Below the pieces are notes generated by a model. That model saw nothing but the letters and a program-made list of their open reading frames with translations. It searched no databases and was not told the origin of the DNA. The position numbers and the translations under genes were made by a program. Of a stretch of 64,000 nt of DNA, positions 40,881 to 50,331 are shown piece by piece. Origin of the DNA: Arthrobacter nitroguajacolicus_D (GTDB lineage: Bacteria > Actinomycetota > Actinomycetes > Actinomycetales > Micrococcaceae). The stretch is from contig NZ_JAVDSH010000001.1 in assembly GCF_031455195.1 (NCBI RefSeq), forward strand, positions 248,001 to 312,000, in the 5' to 3' direction. Every line of letters begins with the position of its first letter. Position 1 is the stretch's first letter.

Positions 40881-41879
40881 ATGCAGAGAATCCTTGTCAC
40901 CGGCGGGGCCGGATTCATTGGATGCAACTTTGTCCACTACATCATGGGGCACACGTCGCTGCATGTCACGGTGCTGGACAAACTGACTTATGCGGGAAAC
41001 CTGGATTCCCTCTCTGGCTTGCCGGCGGACCGGTTCTCATTCATCCACGGTGACATCTGCGACTCCGGCCTGGTGGAGCGGCTGACCGCGCAGGCCGATG
41101 CTGTGGTGCACTTTGCAGCTGAATCACACAATGACAATTCGCTAAAGGAGCCACGACCTTTTGTGGACACCAACTTGGTGGGCACGTTTACGCTGATCGA
41201 AGCAGCACGGCTTCACAGCACGCGGTTCCACCACATATCCACGGACGAGGTATACGGGGATCTGGCGTTGGATGAACCACGCAGGTTCACTGAGGAATCG
41301 GTGTACAAGCCCACCAGCCCGTATTCCGCCACGAAGGCCGGTTCCGACATGCTGGTCAGGGCCTGGGTGCGCTCCTTCGGGCTGAAAGCGACCATCAGCA
41401 ACTGTTCGAACAACTACGGCCCCTACCAGCACGTCGAGAAATTCATTCCCCGGCAAATTACGAACGTCCTGGATGGCGTGCGGCCCAGGCTCTACGGACA
41501 AGGGCTTAACGTGCGGGACTGGATCCATGTTGAGGACCACTCTGCGGCAATACTGGCAATCCTTGAGCGCGGTGTCATCGGTGAGACGTACCTGATAGGA
41601 GCTGACGGGGAGCTCTCCAACAGGGCGGTCGTTGAAAGGCTGCTGAGGCATCTGGGACAGCCGGCCGACGCCTATGACCTTGTCACGGACCGTCCTGGCC
41701 ACGATCTCAGATACGCCATTGACTCCAGCAAGCTGCGGAGTGAACTTGGCTGGCAACCCCGGTTCGTGGATTTCGATTCTGGTTTGGCGGCAACCGTGGC
41801 CTGGTACAGGGACAACGAGGATTGGTGGCGCCCGCAAAAGGCTGCGACGGAATCAAAGTACGCGAGCCAGGGACACTAA
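40881..41879 (+). CDS. rmlB: dTDP-glucose 4,6-dehydratase
   Basis: RmlB converts dTDP-glucose to dTDP-4-keto-6-deoxyglucose. The 332-residue short-chain dehydrogenase has GGAGFIGCN (NAD site), STDEVYGD, the YSATK catalytic Tyr-Lys pair and SNNYGPYQ, the string that distinguishes RmlB from related epimerases. An ATG two codons upstream is the alternative start. Its stop lies 2 nt before the rmlCD start. Confidence 0.95.
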   Translation: MQRILVTGGAGFIGCNFVHYIMGHTSLHVTVLDKLTYAGNLDSLSGLPADRFSFIHGDICDSGLVERLTAQADAVVHFAAESHNDNSLKEPRPFVDTNLVGTFTLIEAARLHSTRFHHISTDEVYGDLALDEPRRFTEESVYKPTSPYSATKAGSDMLVRAWVRSFGLKATISNCSNNYGPYQHVEKFIPRQITNVLDGVRPRLYGQGLNVRDWIHVEDHSAAILAILERGVIGETYLIGADGELSNRAVVERLLRHLGQPADAYDLVTDRPGHDLRYAIDSSKLRSELGWQPRFVDFDSGLAATVAWYRDNEDWWRPQKAATESKYASQGH

Positions 41880-41881
41880 CC

Positions 41882-43294
41882 ATGACGGGGGCCCGGGAAA
41901 TGAGCTTGCGATCAACACCAATACCTGGACTGGTGCTTCTGGACCTTCCGGTTCATGGAGATCAACGGGGCTGGTTCAAGGAGAACTGGCACAGAAGCAA
42001 GATGACGGCCCTGGGGCTCCCGGATTTTGGTCCCGTGCAGAACAACATCTCGTTTAACCAAGTCCGTGGAACCACCCGCGGCATCCATGCCGAACCGTGG
42101 GACAAGTTCATCTCCTTGGCTTCGGGCCGGATCTTCGGGGCATGGGTGGATCTGCGAAAAGGTCCGACATTTGGAGCTGTCTTCTGTGCCGAGTTGACCC
42201 CCGGGGAAGCCGTATTCGTACCCCGGGGCGTGGGCAATGCCTTTCAGACCCTGGAGGACAATACGGCATACGTCTACCTGGTCAACGACCATTGGAGCCC
42301 CGAGGCGCAGGCCGAATATACCTTCCTCAACCTTAGTGATAAAGATGTCGCTGTCCCGTGGCCGATTCCTCTTGAAGATGCCGTGGTGTCGGCGCAGGAC
42401 AGGAACCATCCGGGCCTGTCCGAAGTAGCGGCCATGGGTCCGCGGTTGACCCTCGTTCTTGGAGCCAATGGCCAACTGGGCAGAGCCCTTCGGCATGAGT
42501 TCGATGGTGATCCGGCAGTACAGTTCGCTGACCGCACGGACTTCGATATTTCCGATCCCGAGTCATACGCGAAAATCGATTGGAAGAAGTACGGAACAAT
42601 CATCAACGCTGCGGCTTTCACCGCGGTTGATGCCGCGGAAACGGAAACCGGCCGTGTGGCCTCCTGGAAAATCAACGCTGCCGCCGTGTCGCTCCTCGCT
42701 AAGATCTGCTTGGAACATTCGCTGACGTTGGTGCATATTTCCAGCGATTACGTTTTTGACGGTTCCGCGGCTGAGCACTTTGAGGACGAGCCGCCCAGTC
42801 CGGTCGGAGTTTACGGGCAGACCAAGGCCGCTGGGGACCTCGCCGTGTCCGCCTTGCAACGTCACTACACCGTCCGCAGCAGTTGGGTCGTGGGCGATGG
42901 CAGTAACTTCGTTCGAACGATGGCAGGATTGGCGGCTCGCTCTGTGTCACCGGCTGTGGTGGATGACCAGTGGGGCCGGCTGACGTTCGCTACGGACATC
43001 GCTGCCGCGATTCGGTATCTGCTGGAGACCGGGGCGGCGTACGGAACGTACAACCTCAGCTGCGATGGCGAGCCCAGGACCTGGGCTGACGTTGCAAGAG
43101 ACGTCTATCAGCTGTGCGGGGCCGACCCAGGGACCATTCGACCCGTCAGCACCTCTGACTACGCTAAACCGGGCAGCGCACCACGGCCAAGGAACAGCGT
43201 TCTCAACCTGTCAAAAATCAAGGCCGCGGGATTTGCGCCTTCATCATACGAACATCGGCTGAAAGAATATCTGCAGGACAGCCAATTACTTTGA
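41882..43294 (+). CDS. Fused dTDP-4-dehydrorhamnose 3,5-epimerase and reductase (RmlC-RmlD)
   Basis: A 470-residue bifunctional protein that would carry out the last two steps to dTDP-L-rhamnose. Residues about 8-185 form the cupin-like RmlC domain (GWFKENWHRSK, QVRGTTRGIHAEPWDK with the catalytic-type His, VFVPRGVGNAFQTL). Residues about 195-465 form an RmlD domain (LVLGANGQLGRAL, INAAAFTAVDAAE, HISSDYVFDG, VYGQTKAAGD). The RmlC half has IHAEPWDK in place of the usual LHFQ, so it is a divergent subtype. Start may be ATG 41882 or 41900. The 3' end overlaps the convergent glycosyltransferase by 9 bp. Confidence 0.9.
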   Translation: MTGAREMSLRSTPIPGLVLLDLPVHGDQRGWFKENWHRSKMTALGLPDFGPVQNNISFNQVRGTTRGIHAEPWDKFISLASGRIFGAWVDLRKGPTFGAVFCAELTPGEAVFVPRGVGNAFQTLEDNTAYVYLVNDHWSPEAQAEYTFLNLSDKDVAVPWPIPLEDAVVSAQDRNHPGLSEVAAMGPRLTLVLGANGQLGRALRHEFDGDPAVQFADRTDFDISDPESYAKIDWKKYGTIINAAAFTAVDAAETETGRVASWKINAAAVSLLAKICLEHSLTLVHISSDYVFDGSAAEHFEDEPPSPVGVYGQTKAAGDLAVSALQRHYTVRSSWVVGDGSNFVRTMAGLAARSVSPAVVDDQWGRLTFATDIAAAIRYLLETGAAYGTYNLSCDGEPRTWADVARDVYQLCGADPGTIRPVSTSDYAKPGSAPRPRNSVLNLSKIKAAGFAPSSYEHRLKEYLQDSQLL

Positions 43295-44146
43295 TACCGG
43301 CTTTCCCGCTGTCCGGGCGGCCAGTGCCTTGGCTAATTGGCCCACCCGGGAGGGTTTACGGGCGAATCTCCAGAGAATGCGGACAATTCCCAATGCTTGG
43401 TCGGCCGCTACTCCCAAGCCCGGCCCATCTACGTCCAAAGCTGCCGCAAAGTGCGGAGCAACACGTCCAGGCGTGGTCCGAAGACCAACGATTTCGTTCA
43501 GCACATTGCCACCGTGGACCACCTGCAGCCACATGGGATGGGTCGTTCTTACGTTCAGCACTGGTGCGTAGGCGTCAATTCGGTAGTGATGCTCAACGAA
43601 AACCGTGACGGGCGGACCATTTAAGGGGGTTTCAATCAGGCTTGCGAACGGGTTCTTTGTATAGGGCCGCAGGTAGAGCTTGTTATCGGCGTATTGGGCC
43701 CCATTGACCAGGTTTATAAACATCAGGCTCTGGCCATCGAAACATTTTTGAATGGTCTCGATAAAGTCATTCGCCACAGCATCGTCATTGTCGACACGCG
43801 TTGTTATTACAGATTGCGTTGTACAGAGAGAGTCGATAGTCCTGCTCAGGAAGTCCTGGGAGAACGGGCCCTCGACGTAGACGGGCATGAAGAGGCCGAC
43901 GGATAGTGCGCTGATCTTTTCCTTGAACCATGCGGGAGACAACGAATCAAGGAAGACCAGCCACGTGAAGTTCCTTTTTGTCTGGTTCCTGAAGCTGGGT
44001 GCGCAGTACTTTTCGAAGAGGTGAAGCCGTTCGGACAGCCAAGCATTGGTCGGTTCGGCCTTGTGATAGAAGCTCCTGACATTGAAACGGGTCAGGACAA
44101 AATGTGTAGCCCTGCCCTCCAATAATCCGGCGCCGTCACTGTCCAT
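43286..44146 (-). CDS. Putative rhamnosyltransferase-type glycosyltransferase
   Basis: The 286-residue product resembles the family annotated as putative rhamnosyltransferase: FVLTRFNVR at the start, LHLFEKYCAPSFRNQTKRNFTWLVFLD, then TTRVDNDDAVANDF with a DxD-like metal motif and WLQVVHGGNV. The same signatures occur in the C-terminal half of the fused protein at 51137-53197, so the two are paralogues. The ATG at 44146 has GGAGG 7 nt upstream; an ATG 17 codons earlier also has a purine-rich site. The gene is relatively A/T-rich. Donor and acceptor unknown, but dTDP-rhamnose is made by neighbours. Confidence 0.75.
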   Translation of the reverse strand: MDSDGAGLLEGRATHFVLTRFNVRSFYHKAEPTNAWLSERLHLFEKYCAPSFRNQTKRNFTWLVFLDSLSPAWFKEKISALSVGLFMPVYVEGPFSQDFLSRTIDSLCTTQSVITTRVDNDDAVANDFIETIQKCFDGQSLMFINLVNGAQYADNKLYLRPYTKNPFASLIETPLNGPPVTVFVEHHYRIDAYAPVLNVRTTHPMWLQVVHGGNVLNEIVGLRTTPGRVAPHFAAALDVDGPGLGVAADQALGIVRILWRFARKPSRVGQLAKALAARTAGKPVSK

Positions 44147-44276
44147 GGCTGTCCTCCGCGCAGTCCCACCCGTCCCGTCCGGGTTGTCTAACGGCATCTT
44201 CCCCCGGGCCCTGTTCGGCGCGCAATAGGCGGCCCCGGTGACTGCACGGGCTTTGCTCTGGAATACGCGGCCCTAA

Positions 44277-44303
44277 GGTCCTAAAGTGGTCCTACGGGTC
44301 CTT
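44277..44303. repeat. Three GGTCCT direct repeats upstream of the triple glycosyltransferase
   Basis: GGTCCT occurs at 44277, 44288 and 44297, spaced 11 and 9 bp, in the 288-bp divergent region between the rhamnosyltransferase-like gene and the GT26-GT2-GT2 gene. Near-helical spacing suggests a regulator site. Confidence 0.3.
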
Positions 44304-44434
44304 GGTGAACGAGGCCGGGAGACAACCAAGTAAATAGCACGGAGACGGGTTAAGCGTCTTCTGCGCGGTGCTTCAGGTGGTGCAGCGACCTGAATCACCG
44401 GCTTTTCTTGCGTTGTAACTACCTTGGAGCCCAC

Positions 44435-47095
44435 ATGCTGCTGGACGATTCGTCTCCCACCCCTCCGGAACAAGAGAGCCTGGTTCAACTTGGCGGCGTC
44501 CCCGTAAGACTTCTTGGCTATGGAACTGCCGTTCAGGAGATCATGCGCCGGGCCTTGGTGCCGGCCATCCGCCCACTTGGAGTTTGCTCAGCGAACCTGG
44601 ACCATATCCGCCACTTTGGCAGCGGAAGCCCCAGGCAGGGCACTCTGGAGCAGGCAGCGTCCGTTGAATGGATGACGCTGCTGGACGGGGCTCCACTGGT
44701 AGCCCAAACCCGCCGCCTGACGGGCGCATCATGGCCCCGTTTGGCCGGCAGCGACCTGATAGGCCCTGTTCTTCGTGAAGCCGAGCGACTTGGTGTGAGT
44801 GTGGGCTTCCTCGGTGGTTCGAAGCAGGTACAGGAGCTCTTGCGGCGCAGGCTTTCGCGGGAGCGGCCGGAGTTGCGTGTGGCCGGCTATTGGGCGCCGG
44901 ACCGTTCCACCATTACGGACGGCAAGTCCTCCCTGGAATTGGCCGCAAACATAGCTGAAAGTGCTCCGGACATCCTGGTCATTGGCTTGGGAAAACCACG
45001 CCAGGAGCTTTGGGCAAACGAGTATGGGCACCTGACAGGAGCGAAGGTTCTTCTGGCCTTCGGCGCGGTAGTTGACTTTCTTGCCGGGCGAATCCAGCGC
45101 GCCCCCTCATGGATGAGCGAAAAGGGTTTGGAATGGGCGTGGCGGCTCCTGAAAGAACCCCGCAGGCTGGGGCGCCGCTATCTCCTTGAAGGACCCGGGG
45201 CCTACGTGAGGTTGCGATCCAACAGCTCCCAGCTTGCCGCGCAACCGGGGAAGGCCGGTACCTTGGTTTCGCGCTCCGTGAGGACGTCGGCAGCATCGCC
45301 GTCGGGTGGAACAGCAGGCCGCTTCCTGGCGCCCGAATGCCCTGCCGACATTGCGGTGGTGATTGTTACCTATGACAATGCCGACGACGTCGATCCGCTC
45401 ATTTCCGGGTTGCGGGCGGAGGCGCGCACCTTGGCGCTGAAGGTTGTCGTGGCGGACAATTCACCCGATGACTCAACGCGTGCCCGGCTATCACGCCACG
45501 CGGACGTGCTCACGGTCAACACGGGCGGCAACCTCGGATATGCGGGAGGTATCAACCAAGCCCTGCGCCTGGCCGGGGATGCAGGAGCGTTCCTGATCCT
45601 GAACCCCGACCTGCGGGTTGAACCTGGCGCCATTGCCGCAATGTGGCATCGAATGATGAAAACCGGGTGCGGGATGGTGGTCCCTGTACTGCTTGACCCC
45701 GACGGCAGTGTCTATCCTTCACTGCGGCGTGAACCCACCGTCACCCGCGCACTGGGTGATGCCGCCATGGGAAGCCGGCTTCCAGCCCGTCCTGGTTGGC
45801 TATCGGAGATCGACTTTCGGGCCGAAAGCTACCTGCACCCCCACCTGGTGGAGTGGGCCACCGGAGCTGCGATGCTGATCAGCCCCGACGCCCTGCGGGC
45901 TACAGGCGAATGGGATGAGCGGTTCTTCCTGTATTCAGAAGAGACCGACTACTGCCACCGGCTGCGGGCTGGCGGTTTCTCCATCTGGTTCGAGCCTGCG
46001 GCGAGAATGTGGCATGAGCGCGGGGGCTCGGGACAATCGGCTGAACTCATGTCCCTCATGGCGGTGAACCGTGTCCGTTATGCTCGGAAACACATGGGTG
46101 CCCCTCGCGCAGCGCTCCTGAGGGCAGCCGTGCTGGCAGGCGAGGTGGCGCGCCTTCCAAAGCCTGGACACGGCCGAACGGCGTTGGCACTCATGAACCA
46201 GCGCCGATGGGTGGCACTCCCCCACGCAACACTCCCGGAGGTGCCTGCCTCGATCCTTGAAACCTTCCCTTCCGGCGCCGTCATCATCCCAGCGCACAAC
46301 GAGGCCGCGGTCTTGGGAAGAACCCTCGACGCGTTGGGGCCTGTGGCTTCTGCGCCAAACGTAGATGTCATTGTTGCCTGCAACGGTTGTACGGATGGCA
46401 CCGAAGCCATTGCTTCGCGTTACCCCGGAGTTCAGGTGGTGCGGGTGGAGCAGGCCTCCAAAACGGCAGCACTGAACGCCGCTGATCGGGTCACGGACCG
46501 TTGGCCGCGAATATACCTTGATGCGGACATCGAACTGGGTCCGGACGCCGTGCGTGCCGTGTTTGATTCTTTGAACACCGGTCCCTACCTCGCAGCACGG
46601 CCAGCGTATCGGTACGACACCGCAGGAGCTTCCGGATCGGTCAAGGCGTACTACCGTGCCCGGACCCGGATTCCCGCCAATTCGCAGGGTTTGTGGGGTG
46701 CCGGTGTGTTTGCCCTGACAGCCGCGGGTCATGCGCGTTTGCAGGAGTTCCCTGCCCTGACGGGCGATGATCTGTATGTGGACAGGCTGTTCGGCCCGGA
46801 GGAGAAGGCCGTGCTTCCGGCACCCGCAGTGGTGGTCAGGACTCCGCGATCCAGTGGTGCACTGCTGGCAGTCTTGAGCCGTACGTATCGCGGCAATGCC
46901 GAACAGAGTGGTAAGTCCCCTGTGGGCGCGTCGACCCGCCGAACACTCCGGGAACTGGCGCGCACCGTGCGGGGACCGATCAGTGCCTTGGATGCTGGGG
47001 TTTACGCAGCATTCGCCGTCACGGGGCGGTTCAAGGTCAATCGTGGCGGCGTCGGAAACAGTGCGTGGGAACGCGACGAAACCAGTCGGCGGTGA
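44435..47095 (+). CDS. Three-domain glycosyltransferase (GT26-GT2-GT2)
   Basis: An 886-residue fusion. Domain 1 (about 22-255) is a WecG/TagA-type GT26 with GFLGGSKQ, VIGLGKPRQELWA and EWAWRLLKEPRRL. After a Ser/Ala linker, domain 2 (about 306-595) is a WbbL-like GT2 with VVIVTYDN, VVADNSPDD, ILNPDLRV and YSEETDYCHRLR. Domain 3 (about 612-860) is another GT2 with AVIIPAHNE, CNGCTDGT and LDADIELGPDA. Combining three would let one soluble protein add two or three successive sugars to the lipid-linked unit. Few membrane segments are seen. GGAG lies 6 nt before the ATG. It ends 17 bp from the convergent GT4 gene. Confidence 0.88.
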   Translation: MLLDDSSPTPPEQESLVQLGGVPVRLLGYGTAVQEIMRRALVPAIRPLGVCSANLDHIRHFGSGSPRQGTLEQAASVEWMTLLDGAPLVAQTRRLTGASWPRLAGSDLIGPVLREAERLGVSVGFLGGSKQVQELLRRRLSRERPELRVAGYWAPDRSTITDGKSSLELAANIAESAPDILVIGLGKPRQELWANEYGHLTGAKVLLAFGAVVDFLAGRIQRAPSWMSEKGLEWAWRLLKEPRRLGRRYLLEGPGAYVRLRSNSSQLAAQPGKAGTLVSRSVRTSAASPSGGTAGRFLAPECPADIAVVIVTYDNADDVDPLISGLRAEARTLALKVVVADNSPDDSTRARLSRHADVLTVNTGGNLGYAGGINQALRLAGDAGAFLILNPDLRVEPGAIAAMWHRMMKTGCGMVVPVLLDPDGSVYPSLRREPTVTRALGDAAMGSRLPARPGWLSEIDFRAESYLHPHLVEWATGAAMLISPDALRATGEWDERFFLYSEETDYCHRLRAGGFSIWFEPAARMWHERGGSGQSAELMSLMAVNRVRYARKHMGAPRAALLRAAVLAGEVARLPKPGHGRTALALMNQRRWVALPHATLPEVPASILETFPSGAVIIPAHNEAAVLGRTLDALGPVASAPNVDVIVACNGCTDGTEAIASRYPGVQVVRVEQASKTAALNAADRVTDRWPRIYLDADIELGPDAVRAVFDSLNTGPYLAARPAYRYDTAGASGSVKAYYRARTRIPANSQGLWGAGVFALTAAGHARLQEFPALTGDDLYVDRLFGPEEKAVLPAPAVVVRTPRSSGALLAVLSRTYRGNAEQSGKSPVGASTRRTLRELARTVRGPISALDAGVYAAFAVTGRFKVNRGGVGNSAWERDETSRR

Positions 47096-47112
47096 CGGGA
47101 CCGTCGAAGAAC

Positions 47113-48267
47113 CTACAACGGAGAAACCGGCGCCCTGGAGACAACCTTGCGGAAGCGACGACGTTTGACGGGCCGGGCGGCAAGCGTAGCAACGTTGTCC
47201 CTGACCCTGTCGACGAATGATTCCAGACTGTGGTGTGCTTCAACATAGCTACGGGCCCTGCGGCCCAGCTCTTCCGCGTACTCGGGATCGTTTCTCAACG
47301 CGTCTAAACGCTCCCTGAGTGATTTTGCGTCTCCTGCGGGTACGAAGAGCCCGTTTTGGCCGTCGTTCACCACGTCGACCTGGCCACGCGTTTGCGTCGC
47401 GACCACCGGACGCCCCATCGCCATGCCCTCAAGGATGACGTTGACGCCGGCGTCGATGTCGGTCGGCAGCAACGGAACAACAACCACTTGTGCGGCTGCG
47501 TAGGCTTCACGAAGCTCCAACGACGTCAAGGGACGGACGTCGAAGTTGTCCGGCCAACCTGATTCATCCCGCACGTCCGTGGTGACGATCTTGTACCCGT
47601 CGAGCGCGACAACCAATGATGCTGCAATGCGGACCGTCGCGTCCATGTCTTTGGCAGCTTCGGCCAGCGTACGAAAGTCCCGTTCGGTGGAACCAGCCGA
47701 GAAAATGATGGTCCGCGGCGATTCCCGTGGCGAAAAGAATTCCAGGTCTACCGGATGGCGGACAAGTTCAACGTCACCGGCACCAAAACCGATATCCCTG
47801 ATGGCGACATCCCTTTGGACTGAGCTCCAGGTGACGAGTCGGTCCACGCCGTTTCGACAGAACCGAAGCGGCCACCGCACTGCCGGCTTGGAGAGCCAGA
47901 ACATCATCGCCAGGTGGGGTGTCCTTATACGAAGCAGTGCGAACATCGCTGCGACGGCAACGGAGTGCCTTTCTGACCAGGTAATAACGACGTCGTATGA
48001 GCGGCTCAAGACGGTCGCTTCGATCGCCTGGGCAGCGAAGGCGGGGATGTGTTTGTAGAGCCGTGAACGGAAGCCAGTCACCCTCTCAAGGGCATTTTCG
48101 TCCAGGACATCACAGTTGAGGACTTGCTCGAACAGAAGGCTGCGGGGTTCGGTACCCATGCGCTCCCGAAGCTCACGCTCGGCGGGTGTCATGGTGGATC
48201 GCCCCCGCGTTTTTACCAGCAATGTCCTCGGCAGGGTCAGGGTTGGATCCTCGGATGACGGCGTCAC
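47113..48267 (-). CDS. GT4-family glycosyltransferase
   Basis: A 384-residue GT-B enzyme; the C-terminal domain has the GT4 retaining-transferase region VVPLLPTDIDAGVNVILEGMAMGRPVVAT, with the Glu-x7-Glu-like spacing partly replaced. It has no signal peptide and would add a sugar to the growing repeat unit on the cytoplasmic face. GTG start overlaps the stop of the polymerase gene (GTGA, 48264-48267). It is the last gene of the twelve-gene minus-strand operon. Confidence 0.85.
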   Translation of the reverse strand: MTPSSEDPTLTLPRTLLVKTRGRSTMTPAERELRERMGTEPRSLLFEQVLNCDVLDENALERVTGFRSRLYKHIPAFAAQAIEATVLSRSYDVVITWSERHSVAVAAMFALLRIRTPHLAMMFWLSKPAVRWPLRFCRNGVDRLVTWSSVQRDVAIRDIGFGAGDVELVRHPVDLEFFSPRESPRTIIFSAGSTERDFRTLAEAAKDMDATVRIAASLVVALDGYKIVTTDVRDESGWPDNFDVRPLTSLELREAYAAAQVVVVPLLPTDIDAGVNVILEGMAMGRPVVATQTRGQVDVVNDGQNGLFVPAGDAKSLRERLDALRNDPEYAEELGRRARSYVEAHHSLESFVDRVRDNVATLAARPVKRRRFRKVVSRAPVSPL

Positions 48268-49664
48268 GGTGACTCACTTTCGCGAAACGATCCCGGGTGA
48301 TGGAACAGTGGGCGCCGTCCCGTTGACGGAGCCAGAAGCAATGGACCTTGTTCTTCCTGGGTTATCCGCCATAGCGCCCCTGCAACGCCAAGCATGAAGA
48401 ACAACATGGCTGCTGCCATTGGAAAGGAAAGCCCGTCGAAGAAGCCGAAAGTGACGGCGATGGCTGCTACAGACGCGAGAATAGCTTGGCTGAGTTGGCG
48501 CATGGTGTCATCGGTCGAACATGCCCGGGAACGCCAGGCGCAGGAAATTCCTGTGACGACCAGGGCTATGAACAGCATGAGCCCTATGACTCCCAGCTCG
48601 ACCAGCAGCCCCAAATATTGGTTGTCGACGATCACATATTCGGGCAGGAAGGTCCCGAAACCGCGTCCGATGATGGGGTTGTTTGCGAGCATGCCAAGAG
48701 CGGTCGAGTAACCGTTGGTCCGGGAGGTGATGCTGGAATCGTCGGCTCCGACCGTGAAAAGACCCCGAAGCGTGCCGAGCATGCCTGGCGTCACAAGGGA
48801 CACAAGGACCAGAAGTCCGGCGATTGCCACATAAGCGCGCCGCCGCGTTGCTTTCGGCCAGACCGGAATCAAAACAAAAAAGGCGATGGCGACGGCGATC
48901 AGTGCTGATCGGGAAACGGACAACACAGAGGCGAGGGTAATGGCCCCAACCGGCAGCCAACGGGTCAGCCACGCCTTACGCTTCGAAGTCAGCGCCAAAG
49001 TCAGCGCCATGGGGAATGAACTTGTCAGCACTACACCATATTCGAGCGGGTGGGCTGCCATCCCTGCCGCCCTGACATACCCGGCCCTGAGATCTATGTT
49101 CGAAAAATCGGCGGTGGCCGTCATGCCGGGGATGCTAATGCTGTCAACCCAAGAGTTTCCGGTGATGAATTGCAGCAATCCCAAGGCTGCGGTGAACGTG
49201 CCAACGAGAACCACCCTCCGCATCACGGTGAGCAGTTCATGGCGGTTCCTTACTCCGTCATGGATCAGCAGGAGGATTCCCGCCCATGCGCAGAGCCTGA
49301 TCAGTCCCGCGTCAGCTGGGCTGGACTCTTTATCGGGCAAACCGTGAAGCATCGCAATGGCGTAACTGGCACCGGCCGCGGCCAGAAAGACTGCGAGCGC
49401 TATGCGGAGTGGCCGTCGGGTTTCCGGAGTGGGGCTTGTTCGCTGGACGTGGTGGAGTATCCACCAGATGAGCGCGATCAAGCCGACAATTATTGTTGGG
49501 CGGCCCACACTTCCGAGGGCCGATATGGTGAGGTTCGAAGGCACGGCACAGGTTGCGACGAGGAAGATGGTCACAAGGGTCACCACTTGGGACGTGGCTT
49601 TGGACGGCTTCCCCGATTCATCTGGCAGGTGTGGCAGGATGCCGCCTTGTGGCAGGTTTCGCAT
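48264..49664 (-). CDS. O-antigen ligase/polymerase-family membrane protein (Wzy-like)
   Basis: A 466-residue polytopic protein with ten or more hydrophobic segments and the large extracellular loop of the O-antigen ligase family (about 300-345, containing SRTNGYSTALGMLANNPIIGRGFGTF). The Arg-Gly-Phe-Gly string with following acidic residues is characteristic. In a locus with a flippase and Wzz-like proteins it most likely polymerises repeat units outside the membrane. The ATG lies 47 nt inside the preceding gene, after GGAGGAGG. Confidence 0.85.
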   Translation of the reverse strand: MRNLPQGGILPHLPDESGKPSKATSQVVTLVTIFLVATCAVPSNLTISALGSVGRPTIIVGLIALIWWILHHVQRTSPTPETRRPLRIALAVFLAAAGASYAIAMLHGLPDKESSPADAGLIRLCAWAGILLLIHDGVRNRHELLTVMRRVVLVGTFTAALGLLQFITGNSWVDSISIPGMTATADFSNIDLRAGYVRAAGMAAHPLEYGVVLTSSFPMALTLALTSKRKAWLTRWLPVGAITLASVLSVSRSALIAVAIAFFVLIPVWPKATRRRAYVAIAGLLVLVSLVTPGMLGTLRGLFTVGADDSSITSRTNGYSTALGMLANNPIIGRGFGTFLPEYVIVDNQYLGLLVELGVIGLMLFIALVVTGISCAWRSRACSTDDTMRQLSQAILASVAAIAVTFGFFDGLSFPMAAAMLFFMLGVAGALWRITQEEQGPLLLAPSTGRRPLFHHPGSFRESESP

Positions 49665-50331
49665 CGTGTCGGATCACCTCCTCCGTGGTGCCGCGCCGCC
49701 GGGTGAGACGTCGATCGACGGTGTAGGTAACCGCCAGAGCTGCGCCAGCAAACAGGGTCAACCAGATTGCGGCGCCCTTGAGGCGGTCCACCTGCGTTCC
49801 TCCGCCAAAGATGATCTCCGGACTCGAAGGCGTAGACACTGTGAAGATGAGCCGTGAGTCAACGTGCATCTCCTTCTGGAGTGCACCGCATGCGGCATTG
49901 ATGCGGTCGATGACGGCGGAGAGGACGCGGTTGACGTTCTCCGCGCTCGAGTCCACGACCTGTACCAGGAGGACAGGCCGGGTGAAGCTTTTGGCCCACT
50001 GGCCCCCGGCGTTGGGGAGGGTCACTGAGTAGCCCTGCTTGACGCCGGCTCCGTATAAGGTGCCGCGTGCCAGCACGAGGTCGACGGAGTCGGAATCGGC
50101 GTTGACGCGGCGTTCGACGAGGGCTGCGAAGGGGACGAGCACTGCGTTGTCTCCCCCGGGTATCCAGTAGGCGGGGTCGCTGTTGGGGGCTACGAATGAC
50201 ACTTCGGTTTGGGCCCAATACACGGGCTCTTGTGCGCGGATCGCCCCCAGCCCTGCGAGACCGAGGAGAATGACGGCGAAGGCAACGTACCATCGCTTCC
50301 TCAGGAGGCGCAGCAATGTTTGGGAGGTCAT
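49618..50331 (-). CDS. Wzz/chain-length-determinant-like membrane protein, short form
   Basis: A 237-residue protein with an N-terminal transmembrane helix (about 14-32), an extracytoplasmic region of about 150 residues, a second helix (about 185-205) and a basic C-terminal tail. That is the topology of polysaccharide co-polymerases. It has no Walker motif and no tyrosine cluster, so it is not a BY-kinase. It overlaps the upstream Wzz-like gene by ATGA (50328-50331) and probably works with it to set chain length. Confidence 0.7.
   Translation of the reverse strand: MTSQTLLRLLRKRWYVAFAVILLGLAGLGAIRAQEPVYWAQTEVSFVAPNSDPAYWIPGGDNAVLVPFAALVERRVNADSDSVDLVLARGTLYGAGVKQGYSVTLPNAGGQWAKSFTRPVLLVQVVDSSAENVNRVLSAVIDRINAACGALQKEMHVDSRLIFTVSTPSSPEIIFGGGTQVDRLKGAAIWLTLFAGAALAVTYTVDRRLTRRRGTTEEVIRHDAKPATRRHPATPAR

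Noticed and set aside
49050..49706. A 218-codon plus-strand frame in the polymerase gene
   Set aside because: Shadow of the minus-strand membrane protein; composition rich in Gly, Arg and Asp without motifs.
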